Assembly (NCBI GenBank): GCA_012064385.1
Contig: QRDG01001518.1
Location: 62,001 to 126,000 of the forward strand
Source of the DNA: Puccinellia tenuiflora
Lineage: Eukaryota; Streptophyta; Magnoliopsida; Poales; Poaceae
Reading direction: 5' to 3'
Length of the DNA stretch: 64,000 nucleotides
Shown: one piece after another, positions 41,221 through 53,526 of the stretch
Layout of the letters: every line of letters begins with the position of its first letter
Numbering within the stretch: position 1 is the first letter of the stretch
Notes under the pieces: generated by a model
Told to the model about the DNA's origin: nothing
What the model saw: the letters and a program-made list of their open reading frames with translations, nothing else
Databases searched by the model: none
Position numbers and translations under genes: made by a program

Positions 41221-43642
41221 TCAATAGGTTGTAATGGAGGACATTGGAGACTTGGCTACATCATGAATAATTAAGGGATCTTCATATACCATATCTCTCA
41301 AGCCAAGTCATTTGGAGTATATTGTCCTATCTCATATCCAATGTTCCTCCTTGCGGTAACTTGTATTTAAAATCATATTTACATTTAAAGTTACTTGCCC
41401 CTTACATGTGTTAGTTTTTTTCCTGGCATGTGTTTTTATATGATATGCTTCTTTCTTACTTGTCTTGAGAAATCAAGTATGTATATGTTAGTTGTGTATC
41501 ATGTATGTGTAACTTTTGTGTTGAGCCCTATTGGATCTTGTGTGGATTTATTTGGCTTTTTGAGAGATTAATGGACTATCCCATTTTGGGGGAGTGATAT
41601 GCTTTGTGCACTTCACAATTCTAAAAATGTGTGTACATGAGGCACACCACCTAGTATTGATATTTCAATATTATCTAGTCACTATGTGGTATGTCATATT
41701 CATGAGAAAATCAAAATCTATAATGTCCATTAGTTTCTCTAGTTCGTGTTTATTTGCCTTTTGTTAAGAATAAATGAATTATCACATTATGGGGGAGTAA
41801 TTAGCTATGTGCATATTACAATCCCATAAAATGTGAACATTTGAGGTTTTGCCACTTAAATATGATATTGTAAATTATCTTATTCCTATGTGGCATGTTA
41901 GCTCGAACAAGTTCCAATTTTATTTTTGGTTATCTTTTGGCTCTTGTTTGAGTGAGTTTACTTGGTGTGTTTTTTCTCTAATATGCATTTCCATATATTA
42001 TTTGAGAGACCATTTGTTCCATATTATTCTAACCATGGTCTTTCCGGTTGGTTTGAATAGTTAGAACTACCAACAAACTTTATGAAAATATGGTGTTTTA
42101 TTTCTTATCTCTTGCCATATGATTTATCTTGTGAGGATATTCCTGGATACTTCTATCACCGGGAAAATAATTCCAAATGGTCATTGTCCTTGGACAATCC
42201 ATATTCATGTTTGTGGTAGAATATTTTTGATTACCCTTACATTGGCATTGGCTTTATTTGCCCCATCTCTTGCTAAAATATTTATTTATACTCACGTTGC
42301 CTTCCTTGCCTCTTGCATGGATCCTAATTTTCAATTGGTAGTGTTTAGTGTTGTAAATAAAATATGGAGAGTAATGATCCCTTGTGCGTGCTTTTTGTAT
42401 TCAAATACAAATATCAAAGATAATGCATGAATCTTGGGGGAGGATTCCTTTTTATTTAGAACACTATCCTATCTATCAATATTTGATCCTTTCAATTGGC
42501 ATTTGATTTTTTATCTTATGCTTTGGTACCATCAATTGGTATCACTTGGAATTTGATATCTTCTCCATAGATATTTGTTTCAATTGATACTTATTGTGGG
42601 AGTTTTGATACCTTATTTATTTGTTTTACTTTACTTGATTTCGGTCAAGTATTATCCTCTTCTTAGTATCTTTTCTCCTAGTTGGTATCTTATTTTCAAT
42701 TGGTGTCTTATCGATCATGTGTTGTTTGATTTGATTCCTATTGATATCTCACATCATGTGTTGATTTGGATTTTGATATAATTTGGACAACCTTTTTGTG
42801 TCACAATTTGGTGTGGCCTTTTCTTGGTTTACTTGGTGTTTTTGTCCAAATTGTATCTCGTTTGGTTCTTGAAAGACTTTGTATGTATATCCTTTAACAT
42901 ATATATTATATGGAATTCTTGTCTCTCTTGATCCAATATATAGGGAATACTCCACCAAATCCTAAATCGGCTAAGATGTGCATGAAATTCAATTTCATAT
43001 ATATATGCACATATTTATGTGGAGTGTTTCCTATATATTGTAGTTTATCTAACTACTATGGAACCCAATGAGTTTGGGAACCATTTTGTACTTGAATTGT
43101 GTTTTAGGTACAATTGAGAAGCATTGGATGCTTGCCTCATTCATAAGGAAGGTGTTCTCACCATGTGATTTTAGGAGTCAAGCTATGATGACTAACAAAG
43201 GATCATCTTCGTCATCACCAATGCATCTCAGTAACAAGTATCAATCCCATGCATACTTTTCTAGTCTCAACCTTGCGTAGGTTGCTTCTTGGCATGAAAG
43301 CTTCTAATTATATGCAATTGTTGTGGTTTTGGCTTATTTGCTTCACTTGGTATATCTTGATGATATTTGTGATGAAATTGCAAGAACCTTTTCTTCAGTT
43401 GGTATTCCTTATTTGTGATACTTGTTGCCTATCTCAAAGCATCTCCACTATCTCTTGTTCCCTTAGTGATATGTGTGATGTCTTTGATTTGTTTGAAGTT
43501 CATTTATATACAATGAGATAAATTTGAGCTATGTGCTATGCTTTTATGCAATAATCTCTTTTGTATATTGATGCATGTAAAATGCATACATGAACTTTGC
43601 ATTATATTACTTATATTTCAATCATATTAGCATCACATAAGG
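41221..43642 (+). other. Noncoding internal region of the LTR retrotransposon
   Basis: T-rich plus-strand sequence with short TATGGGGGAGT-type purine islands (near 41586 and 41790). No protease, integrase or RT motif in any frame. Similar T-rich sequence resumes at 53527-54750. Its length may be needed for packaging or template switching. Confidence 0.6.
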
Positions 43643-43650
43643 GTTATATC

Positions 43651-44007
43651 CAGTGTTGGATTAGGCGGCGCCTAGGCAACGCTTTAGCACGCTTAAGCTC
43701 TAGGCGATGTGCAAACACCTCGCCTAGGGCACAAGCGGAACTCTAGGCAGTGCAAGCAATAAATTGTCTTCTCCACCAAGAAATCATGCCATATTACACT
43801 GAAGAACCAGATGGAAATGGCAGTTGTTTGTAGCATACTTATTTATATGGTCTAAATTGTCGTGTATAGGTATATAATAACCCAAATACACACCTAGTGG
43901 TACAAACTGTATGCCCGCCTAGGCTACGCCTAGTGCACTTAATCGTCGCCTAGGCGCTAGGCGAATGCCAACCGCCTCGCCTACGCCTAGCGCTTTTTCC
44001 AACCTTG
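43651..44007. mobile_element. hAT-type MITE with TSD GTTATATC
   Basis: The TSD GTTATATC is at 43643-43650 and 44008-44015. The ends are CAGTGTTGGATTAGGCG and, on the minus strand, CAAGGTTGGAAAAAGCG. Subterminal clusters of CGCCTAGGC palindromes lie at both ends (43665-43740 and 43910-43990). Length 357 bp, no coding content. The 8-bp TSD supports the hAT superfamily. Confidence 0.9.
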
Positions 44008-44015
44008 GTTATATC

Positions 44016-44657
44016 ATTGTTTTATATTGATTTTGGGAAGATTTCACAGTTTTCCTATTTTTCTGGAATTAAACCTGCACTGGTAGAAAACCCTATTTTC
44101 TATATTTTGATGTTTCAGCGACCCAAACGACGTCCAAATGACCTGAAAATTTACGAGCATCAGTTTTTGGAAGGAACAAAGTGTAGGAGCAGATTGGAGG
44201 GGGAAAACTCCGACAGAGCGCTGCCGGCGTGGTCTCCATCTCCCCCGTCTCCATGATGAAGAGGGAGTAGTCCACCCCTGGACGATGGGTTTGTGGAAGT
44301 AACTTATGTATCTCTCCTCTCTTTTGAGCTTCACTAATTTGCACTGTATGAGCTCCCGAACATGATTATGGTCATCTATGTAATTCCATTGTGGTGGATC
44401 TCTTTATGTGTTAATATATGTTTGAGATTGCAATTGTTTTGTTTCAGTTATGAAAGTAGATGCATATTATGTACCCCGTTCTTGTCTACTTGTTTTGATC
44501 AAGCATGTTTATGAGAGCGTGTGCATTAGTTGGAGTAATGAGGGGGTGGCTAGTGCGGTGAAAGTGAGAGAAGTTCCGCGATCCACTTGGGTATTTTTAC
44601 CTTACTTTGTTGCCTCACTAGGGATAAAGAAAAATACCATGCTACCGGAGGTGTGGG
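44016..44657 (+). other. Internal region of the LTR retrotransposon, no gene seen
   Basis: It contains a stretch near 44105-44180 (CAAACGACGTCCAAATGACC, then AAAATTTACGAGCATC) that looks like older repeat material, and T-rich sequence. No domain is recognised. Confidence 0.35.
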
Positions 44658-45166
44658 TGTGACCATTGCCACTTCTACATGACTAGATCTAGCATGTTCT
44701 TATTTTAACTTCATGTCATAACACTTAAAGCTATACTCTGATTTATCTTAATTACTGAGGTGCTAAGATTTAGTTCACATCTTGGTGGAGTATGAGAGAG
44801 ATTAATAAACAAAAGATCTCTATGTTAGGACGTGATGCCCATATAATTAGTAACTGTCATGAAACCTTTTTGTTGCAATCTCATATGTCAATTGTAGTCT
44901 TCCATTATCTACCATTTTATTAATGAGAGAGTGCATTTGTGAAACCATGAACCCCGGTCCATTTTTAATCATAAGAAACACCTTTCCAACAACTTTTATC
45001 CATTTTCTGCCACTTAAAATCCGAAAATACAAAAACACTTTTATATATTGCATTCACAATACAAAACCCAAAAATATCATCCATCATTGTTTCCACCATC
45101 CTTGCATATTTATTTATCATCACTGCATATTTATTTCTTGTTTTGCATTTGTTATATTTTCATATC
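44658..45166 (+). repeat. 509-bp direct repeat, left copy
   Basis: It is the same length as, and nearly identical to, 53018-53526, with at least three single-base differences. It ends at the ATATC that borders the gypsy insertion. It cannot be a target duplication because of its size. Confidence 0.95.
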
Positions 45167-48163
45167 TGTAGCGGACCTGCACTTAAAAATAGGCTAGATC
45201 CCTGTGTATAGTGCAAACCCCTGGATCGATTCATTTGCACACACAGTTTACGATGAAATATCACAACATTGTATCAATTTATTCATGATTAAATCCAGAG
45301 TCAAAATAAACCATTACAACTTTGCATAACCCGAAGCTAGCACAAACAGAAATAACAGCGGAAGACTAAATATTATTGCATGGAGTCCCAATCTTCATGT
45401 AGCCACAGGCGAAACATGTTGGTTGTAGACTCGAAACCCTTAACGAACCTCACTCTTCGTCGGAACAACCTGATAAAAAGATATCAACAAGGTGGGTCAG
45501 AACCATATAAAATGGAACTGGCAAGTGCCACTTTGTGGACTCATAGAGGAAAACTCTGATAACCTATATGCATATTTGGCTTGTGGAGTTTGAAGGCTGT
45601 TTGCATAAAGCCAATTTTTCCCTAACTCTTTGTAAAACATCTTTTCATCTATACGAGACTTTCATGGCATGAAAACCACCGTCTCATCTACCCTTGTTCA
45701 CCCATCAAATTTTTAACTTAGAGAAAATGGAATGTTGGGATCCTCCGTTGACGTCCTTGATCAGCTGCTCAAAGTTGTCCGTAACCGGGGACACGGCTAA
45801 GTACTTAGTTTCACACTCTGCAGAGGTTGTGCACTTTCACCATTAGACTTAACCAACCCAAACTATCCCTCACACACCATTGGTGTTTCGGGGAAAAGAA
45901 GAAGGTTAAGACGAGATCTTTCAGAAGCATTTTCCCACCCCATGCTGGCCTGACGCGCTCCACCTACAAACCTCTACCACCACCTGTCAAGCCGGGATGA
46001 GTCCACGCAACTTAGTTGATCAAGACAGAGCCCATATGACTAATGGCTGCACTGGAAGCAATCTTCACTTGGAGTAACTTCAAATCCCTTTGATTCTGGG
46101 TGGCTTTCTGCAAGTGTGATTCATCCTCCTAAGTCAGGGGACCACGTATGATCCTTCCTCCCAAACTAGGGAATCACCCTCTTCTACAATTCATCCTCCC
46201 GTATATGGGGAATTGCTTTATTCCAACCACCCACCCAGGTAGTTTATTAACTTAGTAAAATTTTCATTAGCTTTTGATACAAAACACATAGCATAGCATT
46301 TACCTATTCTACTAAGTTATCATATAGGTACTAGACACTTAGGAATATTCTAGGGTAATACTAAACAGGTCTAGCATAGCAATACTAATAAGCCTATCAT
46401 GCAAATTTTCTAAGTAAAAGCTACAACAATGCATATATCAAAATAATAGGACGAAAAGTATGCAAGTGTGCCACTTGCCTTGGCAACAGAGTGGACAGGA
46501 GTAGCAACCACCAAGGTCTTCGTGACTCTCCGAATAAACTAACAAAAAAACAAAATACACAAATAAACATACAAATCCATACAAGTGACAATACAAAATT
46601 ATGCCATGCATGAGTATGCAAAAATTACAATAACACAAAAGTAAAATAACTTTTAGTTCTCTGGTTGTTCTATATGCATGATGCCACAAACAATTTTTAA
46701 TAATTTACTTAATAGGAATAAATTCCAAAACACCTAAATAAGGGCAAACACACAAATTCTAAAGTTTCTGCATAAAAACATTTAATAAAATATGATGAAC
46801 ATGCTACTGGACAGAGGACATCTAGACAAGATTTTAGCAACTTGATTCACTCAAAAAGGATTTGTAAAACTCATTTTATAGCCTAAACAAGTTAATACAC
46901 AATCTGCAAATAACAAGTTTATGCACGATACAAAAATTAACAAAAACTATACTACTGGATTCTACTCATTTTTCTCAATCCGTAGACATCAAAATCACTA
47001 AATTTGGATATGTGGTTTAGGAGATATGGAATTTCAAAGTTTGGATGATTTTCTGCCTAAAAACAGAAAAACAGAGAAAAAGATTAAAAGAACTAGCCAC
47101 GTGGCAGCTCCCTATTGGAGGGTACCGATTCGGTAATAAAAGAATAAAACGCGGCCGTCCGATCAATATCTAACGGTCTAGGATGGATCGGCCTAGGGCG
47201 GGCGGCGCGGCCGGCCGGAACCCTAGCCCGCGCGGTGGCCGACGGCGGCGACGCGCGTTCCGGCTCATCTATAGGGAGGGGGAAGGGGAAAAGCTCACCA
47301 CGGCGTTCAGGAGGTCGAGGCAGGCACGGTGGCGCGAGAGGTGGCGGCTTCGAGCTCCAGGTCGGCGGGGATTCCTCGCCGGAGTTGGAGGAGGCGGCGG
47401 CCCGATGCGGTCGCGGATGAACCCGTCGATCTGGGGCACGAGGAGGTGCAAAACCTTGTCAAAACGGTGCGCAGTGAAGAAATAAAGGAAGGGGGGAGAA
47501 GAAATGGCGCGGGGACGCCGGTCTTCACCGGAAACGGAGCTCGTCGGCGGCGGCAAGTGGCGGGACGACGAGCTCGAATCCGAGCAGCCTCGGGGCTCTC
47601 GGCTTGGGAGTTTTGGGGCAAAACGGAGAGGAGGAGGTGGGGATTAAGAGGGGCAAGGTGGGAGGGGGAGGGGTGCGGATTGAAGGCCGGATTCGAGTGG
47701 GATGTGGGTGCGGGGGGGGGGGGGAGGGTTTCGGCCATTGATGGCCTCCACTGGAAGGAAGAAGGTCGGATGACGTCATCAATTTTTTTTTGATTTAAAC
47801 CTTTTCTGAAATTGCTAATAACTTTTAAAATACAAGCCCAAAAATTATGAAATAAATTTGTAAAAACTTATAATTAAAATATCTACTAGAAAAACTTATT
47901 TGCAAAATATTTAGAAGACTTTTTATTTACAAGTTTGCCACTGGCACTAAAAGGACCTTTTTGGGCATTTTACTTATAAGGAAAAATATAAATAAAATAT
48001 TTCTTGTTTTTAGAGAAACAAATAAACAATAAAAAATGCAGAAATGCAACAATGATGCCATGCCATGTATGATTTTGGATTTTCAAATCAAAATATTTAT
48101 AGTTTTCAAAAAGTTTTTGATTTTTCTGATTTTTCAAAAATTTGAAAATCTTGGGATGTTACA
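45167..48163 (-). repeat. Gypsy 3' LTR (left), about 3.0 kb
   Basis: It shares nearly identical outer parts with 49995-53020 (45167-46530 and 47190-48155) but has a divergent block at about 46540-47170. It contains a GC-rich island at 47180-47750 with an AACCCTAGCCC motif. Confidence 0.9.
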
Positions 48164-48319
48164 TACTACCACCCTTAAAAGGAATCTCGTCCCGAGATTC
48201 GAAGAGGCTAGAAAGAAAGGGTTTGAAAACTCTGGGTTTTGACATTTGGGTGGGCTACCACCCTTAAAAGGAATTTGTGTTGGTAGTTTAGTATGCCAAA
48301 CTTCAAACTGGATGCTTGT

Positions 48320-49423
48320 TTAAAATGTACCATTTACCATACCAGAATCATTGTATGCTCTTTCCATATGGACATGGTTGACATATCCCTTGTCGAAAGG
48401 ATTTGGCTTGGCAGCTTGTTCAGCCTTCTTCTCGGGACAGTCGCTAGAATAGTGTCCCATCTGCTTGCACTTATAGCACTTAATGTGACTAAGGTCCTTC
48501 TTGCCTACGGGGTGATTGTGATTCTGACCATTGTGGTTCCCGCTATTGTGTCCACTGTGGTTATTGTTCTTGTATTCACCATTTCCACCATTGTTTCCAC
48601 TACTATGATTATGGCCATTGTGGTTGTGGCCATTCCCATTCTTGTGGTTGTGGTGCCCTCCATTGTTCTCATGATAATATGATTTCTTCTGAACAGCTTC
48701 TGAGTTGTACTTGATGCCACTGTGCTTCCTCTTTTTGTTCTCTGCCTTCTTGATGTTATCTTCCAGTGTGATTGCTTGATCCAGGAGGGCCTGATAGCTT
48801 GGGGCGTATGCGACTGTCAAGGGAATTTTCAGCTCGTCACACAGTCCCTTGAGAAATTTTTCCTTCCTCTTGCCATCAGTGTCAATGTCTTCCGGGGCAT
48901 AACGAGACAATGAATAAAAGTCATCCATGTACTCCTTGAGTGTCCTGTTTCCCTGCCTCAGACTTCTGAACTCTTCCTTCTTCAAGTTCATAATGCCCGA
49001 TGAGATATGGGCATTACGAAAGCCTTCCTTGAATGCTTCCCAAGTCAAATTTTCTAGAGGATGGGTGATCTGAAAAGTATCCCACCATTGTGCTGCTGGT
49101 CCTTCCAACAGATAAGCGGTAAATCTCACTTTCTCAGGGTCGGTGCACTCACAAGTCACCAGATCCTTGTGCACAGAGCGTAGCCAATCATCCGCCACAA
49201 TAGGCTCAGTTGCAGTGGAGAACTTGTTAGGTCTAAGCTTCAGAAATCTTTCAAGTCTGTCCACTTGAGGAGGAGGTGGTGGCGGCGGTGGAGGCGGCGG
49301 TGGCGGCGCATTCTGATTGGCCATGAATTGCGCCATCATAGTCATCAGCTGAGTCTGCGCTGCAATCATCTGTTGTAACATGGCATCGGTGTTGTTGTTC
49401 TCAGGATCACGTCGGGGAGGCAT
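48320..49423 (-). CDS. Intact gypsy Gag, 367 aa
   Basis: A single uninterrupted frame starts MPPRRDPENNNTDAM near the leader. In order: a Met/Gln-rich N-terminus, a poly-Pro run (about residues 39-53), the retrotransposon gag domain (ADDWLRSVHKDLVT, AAQWWDTFQ, TLKEYMDDFYSLSRYAP), a Lys-rich linker, an unusual His/Asn/Gly-rich region (about residues 250-310) and one CCHC knuckle (CYKCKQMGHYSSDC). It stops after NGTF with no protease. Gag would form the particle that packages element RNA. The open frame in an element lacking pol suggests recent activity or selection for gag in trans-mobilised copies. Confidence 0.9.
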   Translation of the reverse strand: MPPRRDPENNNTDAMLQQMIAAQTQLMTMMAQFMANQNAPPPPPPPPPPPPPQVDRLERFLKLRPNKFSTATEPIVADDWLRSVHKDLVTCECTDPEKVRFTAYLLEGPAAQWWDTFQITHPLENLTWEAFKEGFRNAHISSGIMNLKKEEFRSLRQGNRTLKEYMDDFYSLSRYAPEDIDTDGKRKEKFLKGLCDELKIPLTVAYAPSYQALLDQAITLEDNIKKAENKKRKHSGIKYNSEAVQKKSYYHENNGGHHNHKNGNGHNHNGHNHSSGNNGGNGEYKNNNHSGHNSGNHNGQNHNHPVGKKDLSHIKCYKCKQMGHYSSDCPEKKAEQAAKPNPFDKGYVNHVHMERAYNDSGMVNGTF

Positions 49424-49980
49424 CTGTGGGTTTTAGCATAGATGAGCAAAAGATAGACAGATCTATGAGAAATACTCCTACCCATACAAGCAATTAACAC
49501 AATCAACCAAAATCGTTAAGCTCAAAACATCTTTTTAGAAAAACCGAACTAATCGTTTTTAGAAACGAAGCACACCAAGGTTATGGAAAACAATTATGAC
49601 AGTACTGCCATACCACCATTTGATAGGTCAATACACTATCAGGATCTCGTTATTCTAATAAATAGGTGGTCTAGTCTATCTCCTTCTTGTGCGCATCGAG
49701 TTCTTTTCCTTCAAATCCTAAGCTCTTCATGTTGTCCTTGAGTGCTCTTGGAAACTCAGTCTCACATTGCAGAGTCATGGTCATCACTGGTCCTTTCTTG
49801 ATGGATTAGATGAGATTGGTTATCTAAAGATGAGAGAAGATACTTAGAAAGCAATTAGACAAGATGGTTACAAGAATGATATTAGAAAAGTTTTTGGACG
49901 AAGAGAAAATAACTTTTAGTCCTATGGGCTTTCTTATTTCTATTCCAAACCTAGGGTTTCGAACCTACAGGCAACACAGT
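49424..49980 (-). other. Leader between primer site and gag
   Basis: Untranslated leader of the gag-only element. Short frames only. Confidence 0.5.
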
Positions 49981-49994
49981 GCTCTGATACCATC
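49981..49994 (-). promoter_or_regulatory. Primer-binding site of the gag-only gypsy
   Basis: The plus strand reads GCTCTGATACCATC next to the LTR at 49995, the complement of GATGGTATCAGAGC. This sets the element on the minus strand. Confidence 0.9.
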
Positions 49995-52900
49995 TGTAGC
50001 GGACCTGCACTTAAAAATAGGCTAGATCCCTGTGTATAGTGCAAACCCCTGGATCGATTCATTTGCACACACAGTTTACGATGAAATATCACAACATTGT
50101 ATCAATTTATTCATGATTAAATCCAGAGTCAAAATAAACCATTACAACTTTGCATAGCTCGAAGCTAGCACAAACAGAAATAACAGCGGAAGACTAAATA
50201 TTATTGCATGGAGTCCCAATCTTCATGTAGCCACAGGCGAAACATGTTGGTTGTAGACTCGAACCCTTAACGAACCTCACTCTTCGTCGGAACAACCTGA
50301 TAAAAAAGATATCAACAAGGTGGGTCAGAACCATATAAAATGGAACTGGCAAGTGACACTTTGTGGACTCATAGAGGAAAACTCTGATAACCTATATGCA
50401 TATTTGGCTTGTGGAGTTTGAAGGCTGTTTGCATAAAGCCAATTTTTCCCTAACTCTTTGTAAAACATCTTTTCATCTATACGAGACTTTCATGGCATGA
50501 AAACCACCGTCTCATCTACCCTTGTTCACCCATCAAATTTTAACTTAGAGAAAATGGAATGTTGGGATCCTCCGTTGACGTCCTTGATCAGCTGCTCAAA
50601 GTTGTCCGTAACCGGGGACACGGCTAAGTACTTAGTTTGACACTCTGCAGAGGTTGTGCACTTTCACCATTAGACTTAACCAACCCAAACTATCCCTCAC
50701 ACTCCATTGGTGTTTCGGGGAAAAGAAGAAGGTTAAGACGAGATCTTTCAGAAGCATTTTCCCACCCCATGCTGGCCTGACGCGCTCCACCTACAAACCT
50801 CTACCACCACCTGTCAAGCCGGGATGAGTCCACGCAACTTAGTTGATCAAGACAGAGCCCATATGACTAATGGCTGCACTGGAAGCAATCTTCACTTGGA
50901 GTAACTTCAAATCCCTTTGATCCTGGGTGGCTTTCCGCAAGTGTGATTCATCCTCCTAAGTCAGGGGACCACGTATGATCCTTCCTCCCAAACTAGGGAA
51001 TCACCCTCTTCTACAATTCATCCTCCCGTATATGGGGAATTGCTTTATTCCAACCACCCACCCAGGTAGTTTATTAACTTAGTAAAATTTTCATTAGCTT
51101 TTGATACAAAACACATAGCATAGCATTTACCTATTCTACTAAGTTATCATATAGGTACTATACACTTAGGAATATTCTAGGGTAATACTAAACAGGTCTA
51201 GCATAGCAATACTAATAAGCCTATCATGCAAATTTTCTAAGTAAAAGCTACAACAATGCATATATCAAAATAATAGGACGAAAAGTATGCAAGTGTGCCA
51301 CTTGCCTTGGCAACAAGAGTGACAGGAGTAGCAACCACCAAAGTCTTCGTGACTCTCCGAATAATCTAACAAAATTGCAAACACCCAAATAAACATACAA
51401 ACAAAATAACAATACAATAAAATATGCAATGTATGAAATGCATTTAAAATCACAAGAAAAATAACACACTAAGTTTTCTGGTTTGTAACAATATGCATGA
51501 AGTTAAAATGCATTTAAAACAATTTTTACTTTAACAACAATACAAAACAAATCCCAAAAAGGGCATAAACACTAATTTAAAAACTACTGTTAAACAAATA
51601 TTTACAGAAAATATGGGAGTGGTCTTACTGGATAGAGGACTTCAAAACTAAACTAACCCAATTGGATTCACTCAAAAAGCTACTTTTAAACTAAAGTTAT
51701 GCCAAATTTACTCAATATCACATTTGAAATTTAAATAAATTTAAACATGTCAAAACAGAAAACTAAATGCCAGAAAGATTCTACTAGTTCTAAGGATTTC
51801 AAATATATAAAAATATTTGAATTTGGCCAAACCACTAAAAGTTATGATAAATCTAAGTTACAGGGGTTTTTCTGCAAAACTGCTAAATAACTCTAATTCG
51901 GGAAAATCCCAGAAAATCCTCTGCTGACTGGGCGCTGACTGGCTGCTGACGATGCGCTGACTGGACGCTGACGTGGCCTCCTCTGATTCGTCGGTACCGG
52001 TTCGGTTAATGAATTAAAACGTGGCCACAGGATCAAGATCTAATGGCCGAAAGCGAATGGCCGGGATCGGGCGGCGCGGCCGGCCGGAACCCTAGCCCGC
52101 GCGGTGGCCGACGGCGGCGACGCGCGTTCCGGCTCATCTATAGGGAGGGGCAAGGGGAAAAGCTCACCACGGCGTTCAGGAGGTCGAGGCGGGCACGGTG
52201 GCGTGAGAGGTGGTGGCTTCGAGCTCCGGGTCGGCGGGGATTCCTCGCCGGAGTTGGAGGAGGCGGCGGCCCGATGCGGTCGCGGATGAATCCGTCGATC
52301 TGGGGCACGAGGAGGTGCAAAACCTTGTCAAAACGGTGCGCAAGGAAGAAATAAAGGATGGGGGAGAGGAGAAATGGCGCGGGGACGCCGGACTTCACCG
52401 GAAACGGAGCTCGTCGGCGGCGGCAAGTGGCGGGACGGCGAGCTCGAATCCGAACAGCCTGGGGGCTCTCGGGTTGTGGTTCTTGGGGCAAAAGAGAGAG
52501 GAGGAGTTGGGGGTTAAGAGGGGCGTCGTGGGAGGGGAGGGGAGCGGCTCGGTGGACGGATTGAAGAGGGGGAGATGGTGGGGGGGGTTTCGGCCATTGA
52601 TGGCCTCCACTGGAAGGAAGAAGGTCGGATGACGTCATCAATTTTTTTTTTGATTTAAACCTTTTCTGAAATTGCTAATAACTTTTAAAATACAAGCCCA
52701 AAAATTATGAAATAAATTTGTAAAAACTTATAATTAAAATATCTACTAGAAAAACTTATTTGCAAAATATTTAGAAGACTTTTTATTTACAAGTTTGCCA
52801 CTGGCACTAAAAGGACCTTTTTTGGGCATTTTACTTATAAGGAAAAATATAAATAAAATATTTCTTGTTTTTAGAGAAACAAATAAACAATAAAAAATGC

Positions 52901-53020
52901 ACAAATGCAACAATGATGCCATGCCATGTATGATTTTGGATTTTCAAATCAAAATATTTATAGTTTTCAAAAAGTTTTTGATTTTTCTGATTTTTCAAAA
53001 ATTTGAAAATCTTGGGATGT
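49995..53020 (-). repeat. Gypsy 5' LTR (right), lacking its last four bases
   Basis: It is colinear with 45167-48163 but differs strongly at about 51366-52030, where it resembles the solo LTR at 57000-57400 (shared GATATGCC/TTATGCC, CATTTGAAATTT, TTGGCCAAAC and CTGACGTGGC patches). It ends CTTGGGATGT instead of CTTGGGATGTTACA. Confidence 0.9.
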
Positions 53021-53526
53021 GACCATTGCCACTTCTACATGACTAGATCTAGCATGTTCTTATTTTAACTTCATGTCATAAGACTTAAAGCTATACTCTG
53101 ATTTATCTTAATTACTGAGGTGCTAAGATTTAGTTCACATCTTGGTGGAGTATAAGAGAGATTAATAAACAAAAGATCTCTATGTTAGGACGTGATGCCC
53201 ATATAATTAGTAACTGTCATGAAACCTTTTTGTTGCAATCTCATATGTCAATTGTAGTGTTCCATTATCTACCATTTTATTAATGAGAGAGTGCATTTGT
53301 GAAACCATGAACCCCGGTCCATTTTTAATCATAAGAAACACCTTTCCAACAACTTTTATCCATTTTCTGCCACTTAAAATCCGAAAATACAAAAACACTT
53401 TTATATATTGCATTCACAATACAAAACCCAAAAATATCATCCATCATTGTTTCCACCATCCTTGCATATTTATTTATCATCACTGCATATTTATTTCTTG
53501 TTTTGCATTTGTTATATTTTCATATC
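53018..53526 (+). repeat. 509-bp direct repeat, right copy
   Basis: Second copy of 44658-45166. It joins the gypsy LTR end at a TGT microhomology and continues at 53527 into sequence that was originally next to the insertion site. Confidence 0.95.

Larger units (their letters stand above)
45167..53020 (-). mobile_element. Gag-only gypsy retrotransposon
   Basis: On the minus strand: 5' LTR (53020-49995), primer-binding site TGGTATCAGAGC (49981-49994 region), leader, intact gag (49423-48320), a polypurine-like AAGGGTGGTAG, then the 3' LTR (48163-45167). LTR ends are TGTAACATCCC and GGTCCGCTACA. The rightmost TACA (first bases of the minus-strand LTR) is missing, and a second copy of the 509-bp flank follows directly. 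No pol genes fit in the 1.8 kb interior, so the element depends on others. The uninterrupted target (CATATCATTCTC) is seen at 53521. Confidence 0.9.

Noticed and set aside
47183..52641. Paired open frames of 100-167 codons in the GC islands of the two gypsy LTRs
   Set aside because: They recur only because the LTR is repeated. Both strands are open and the composition is biased.
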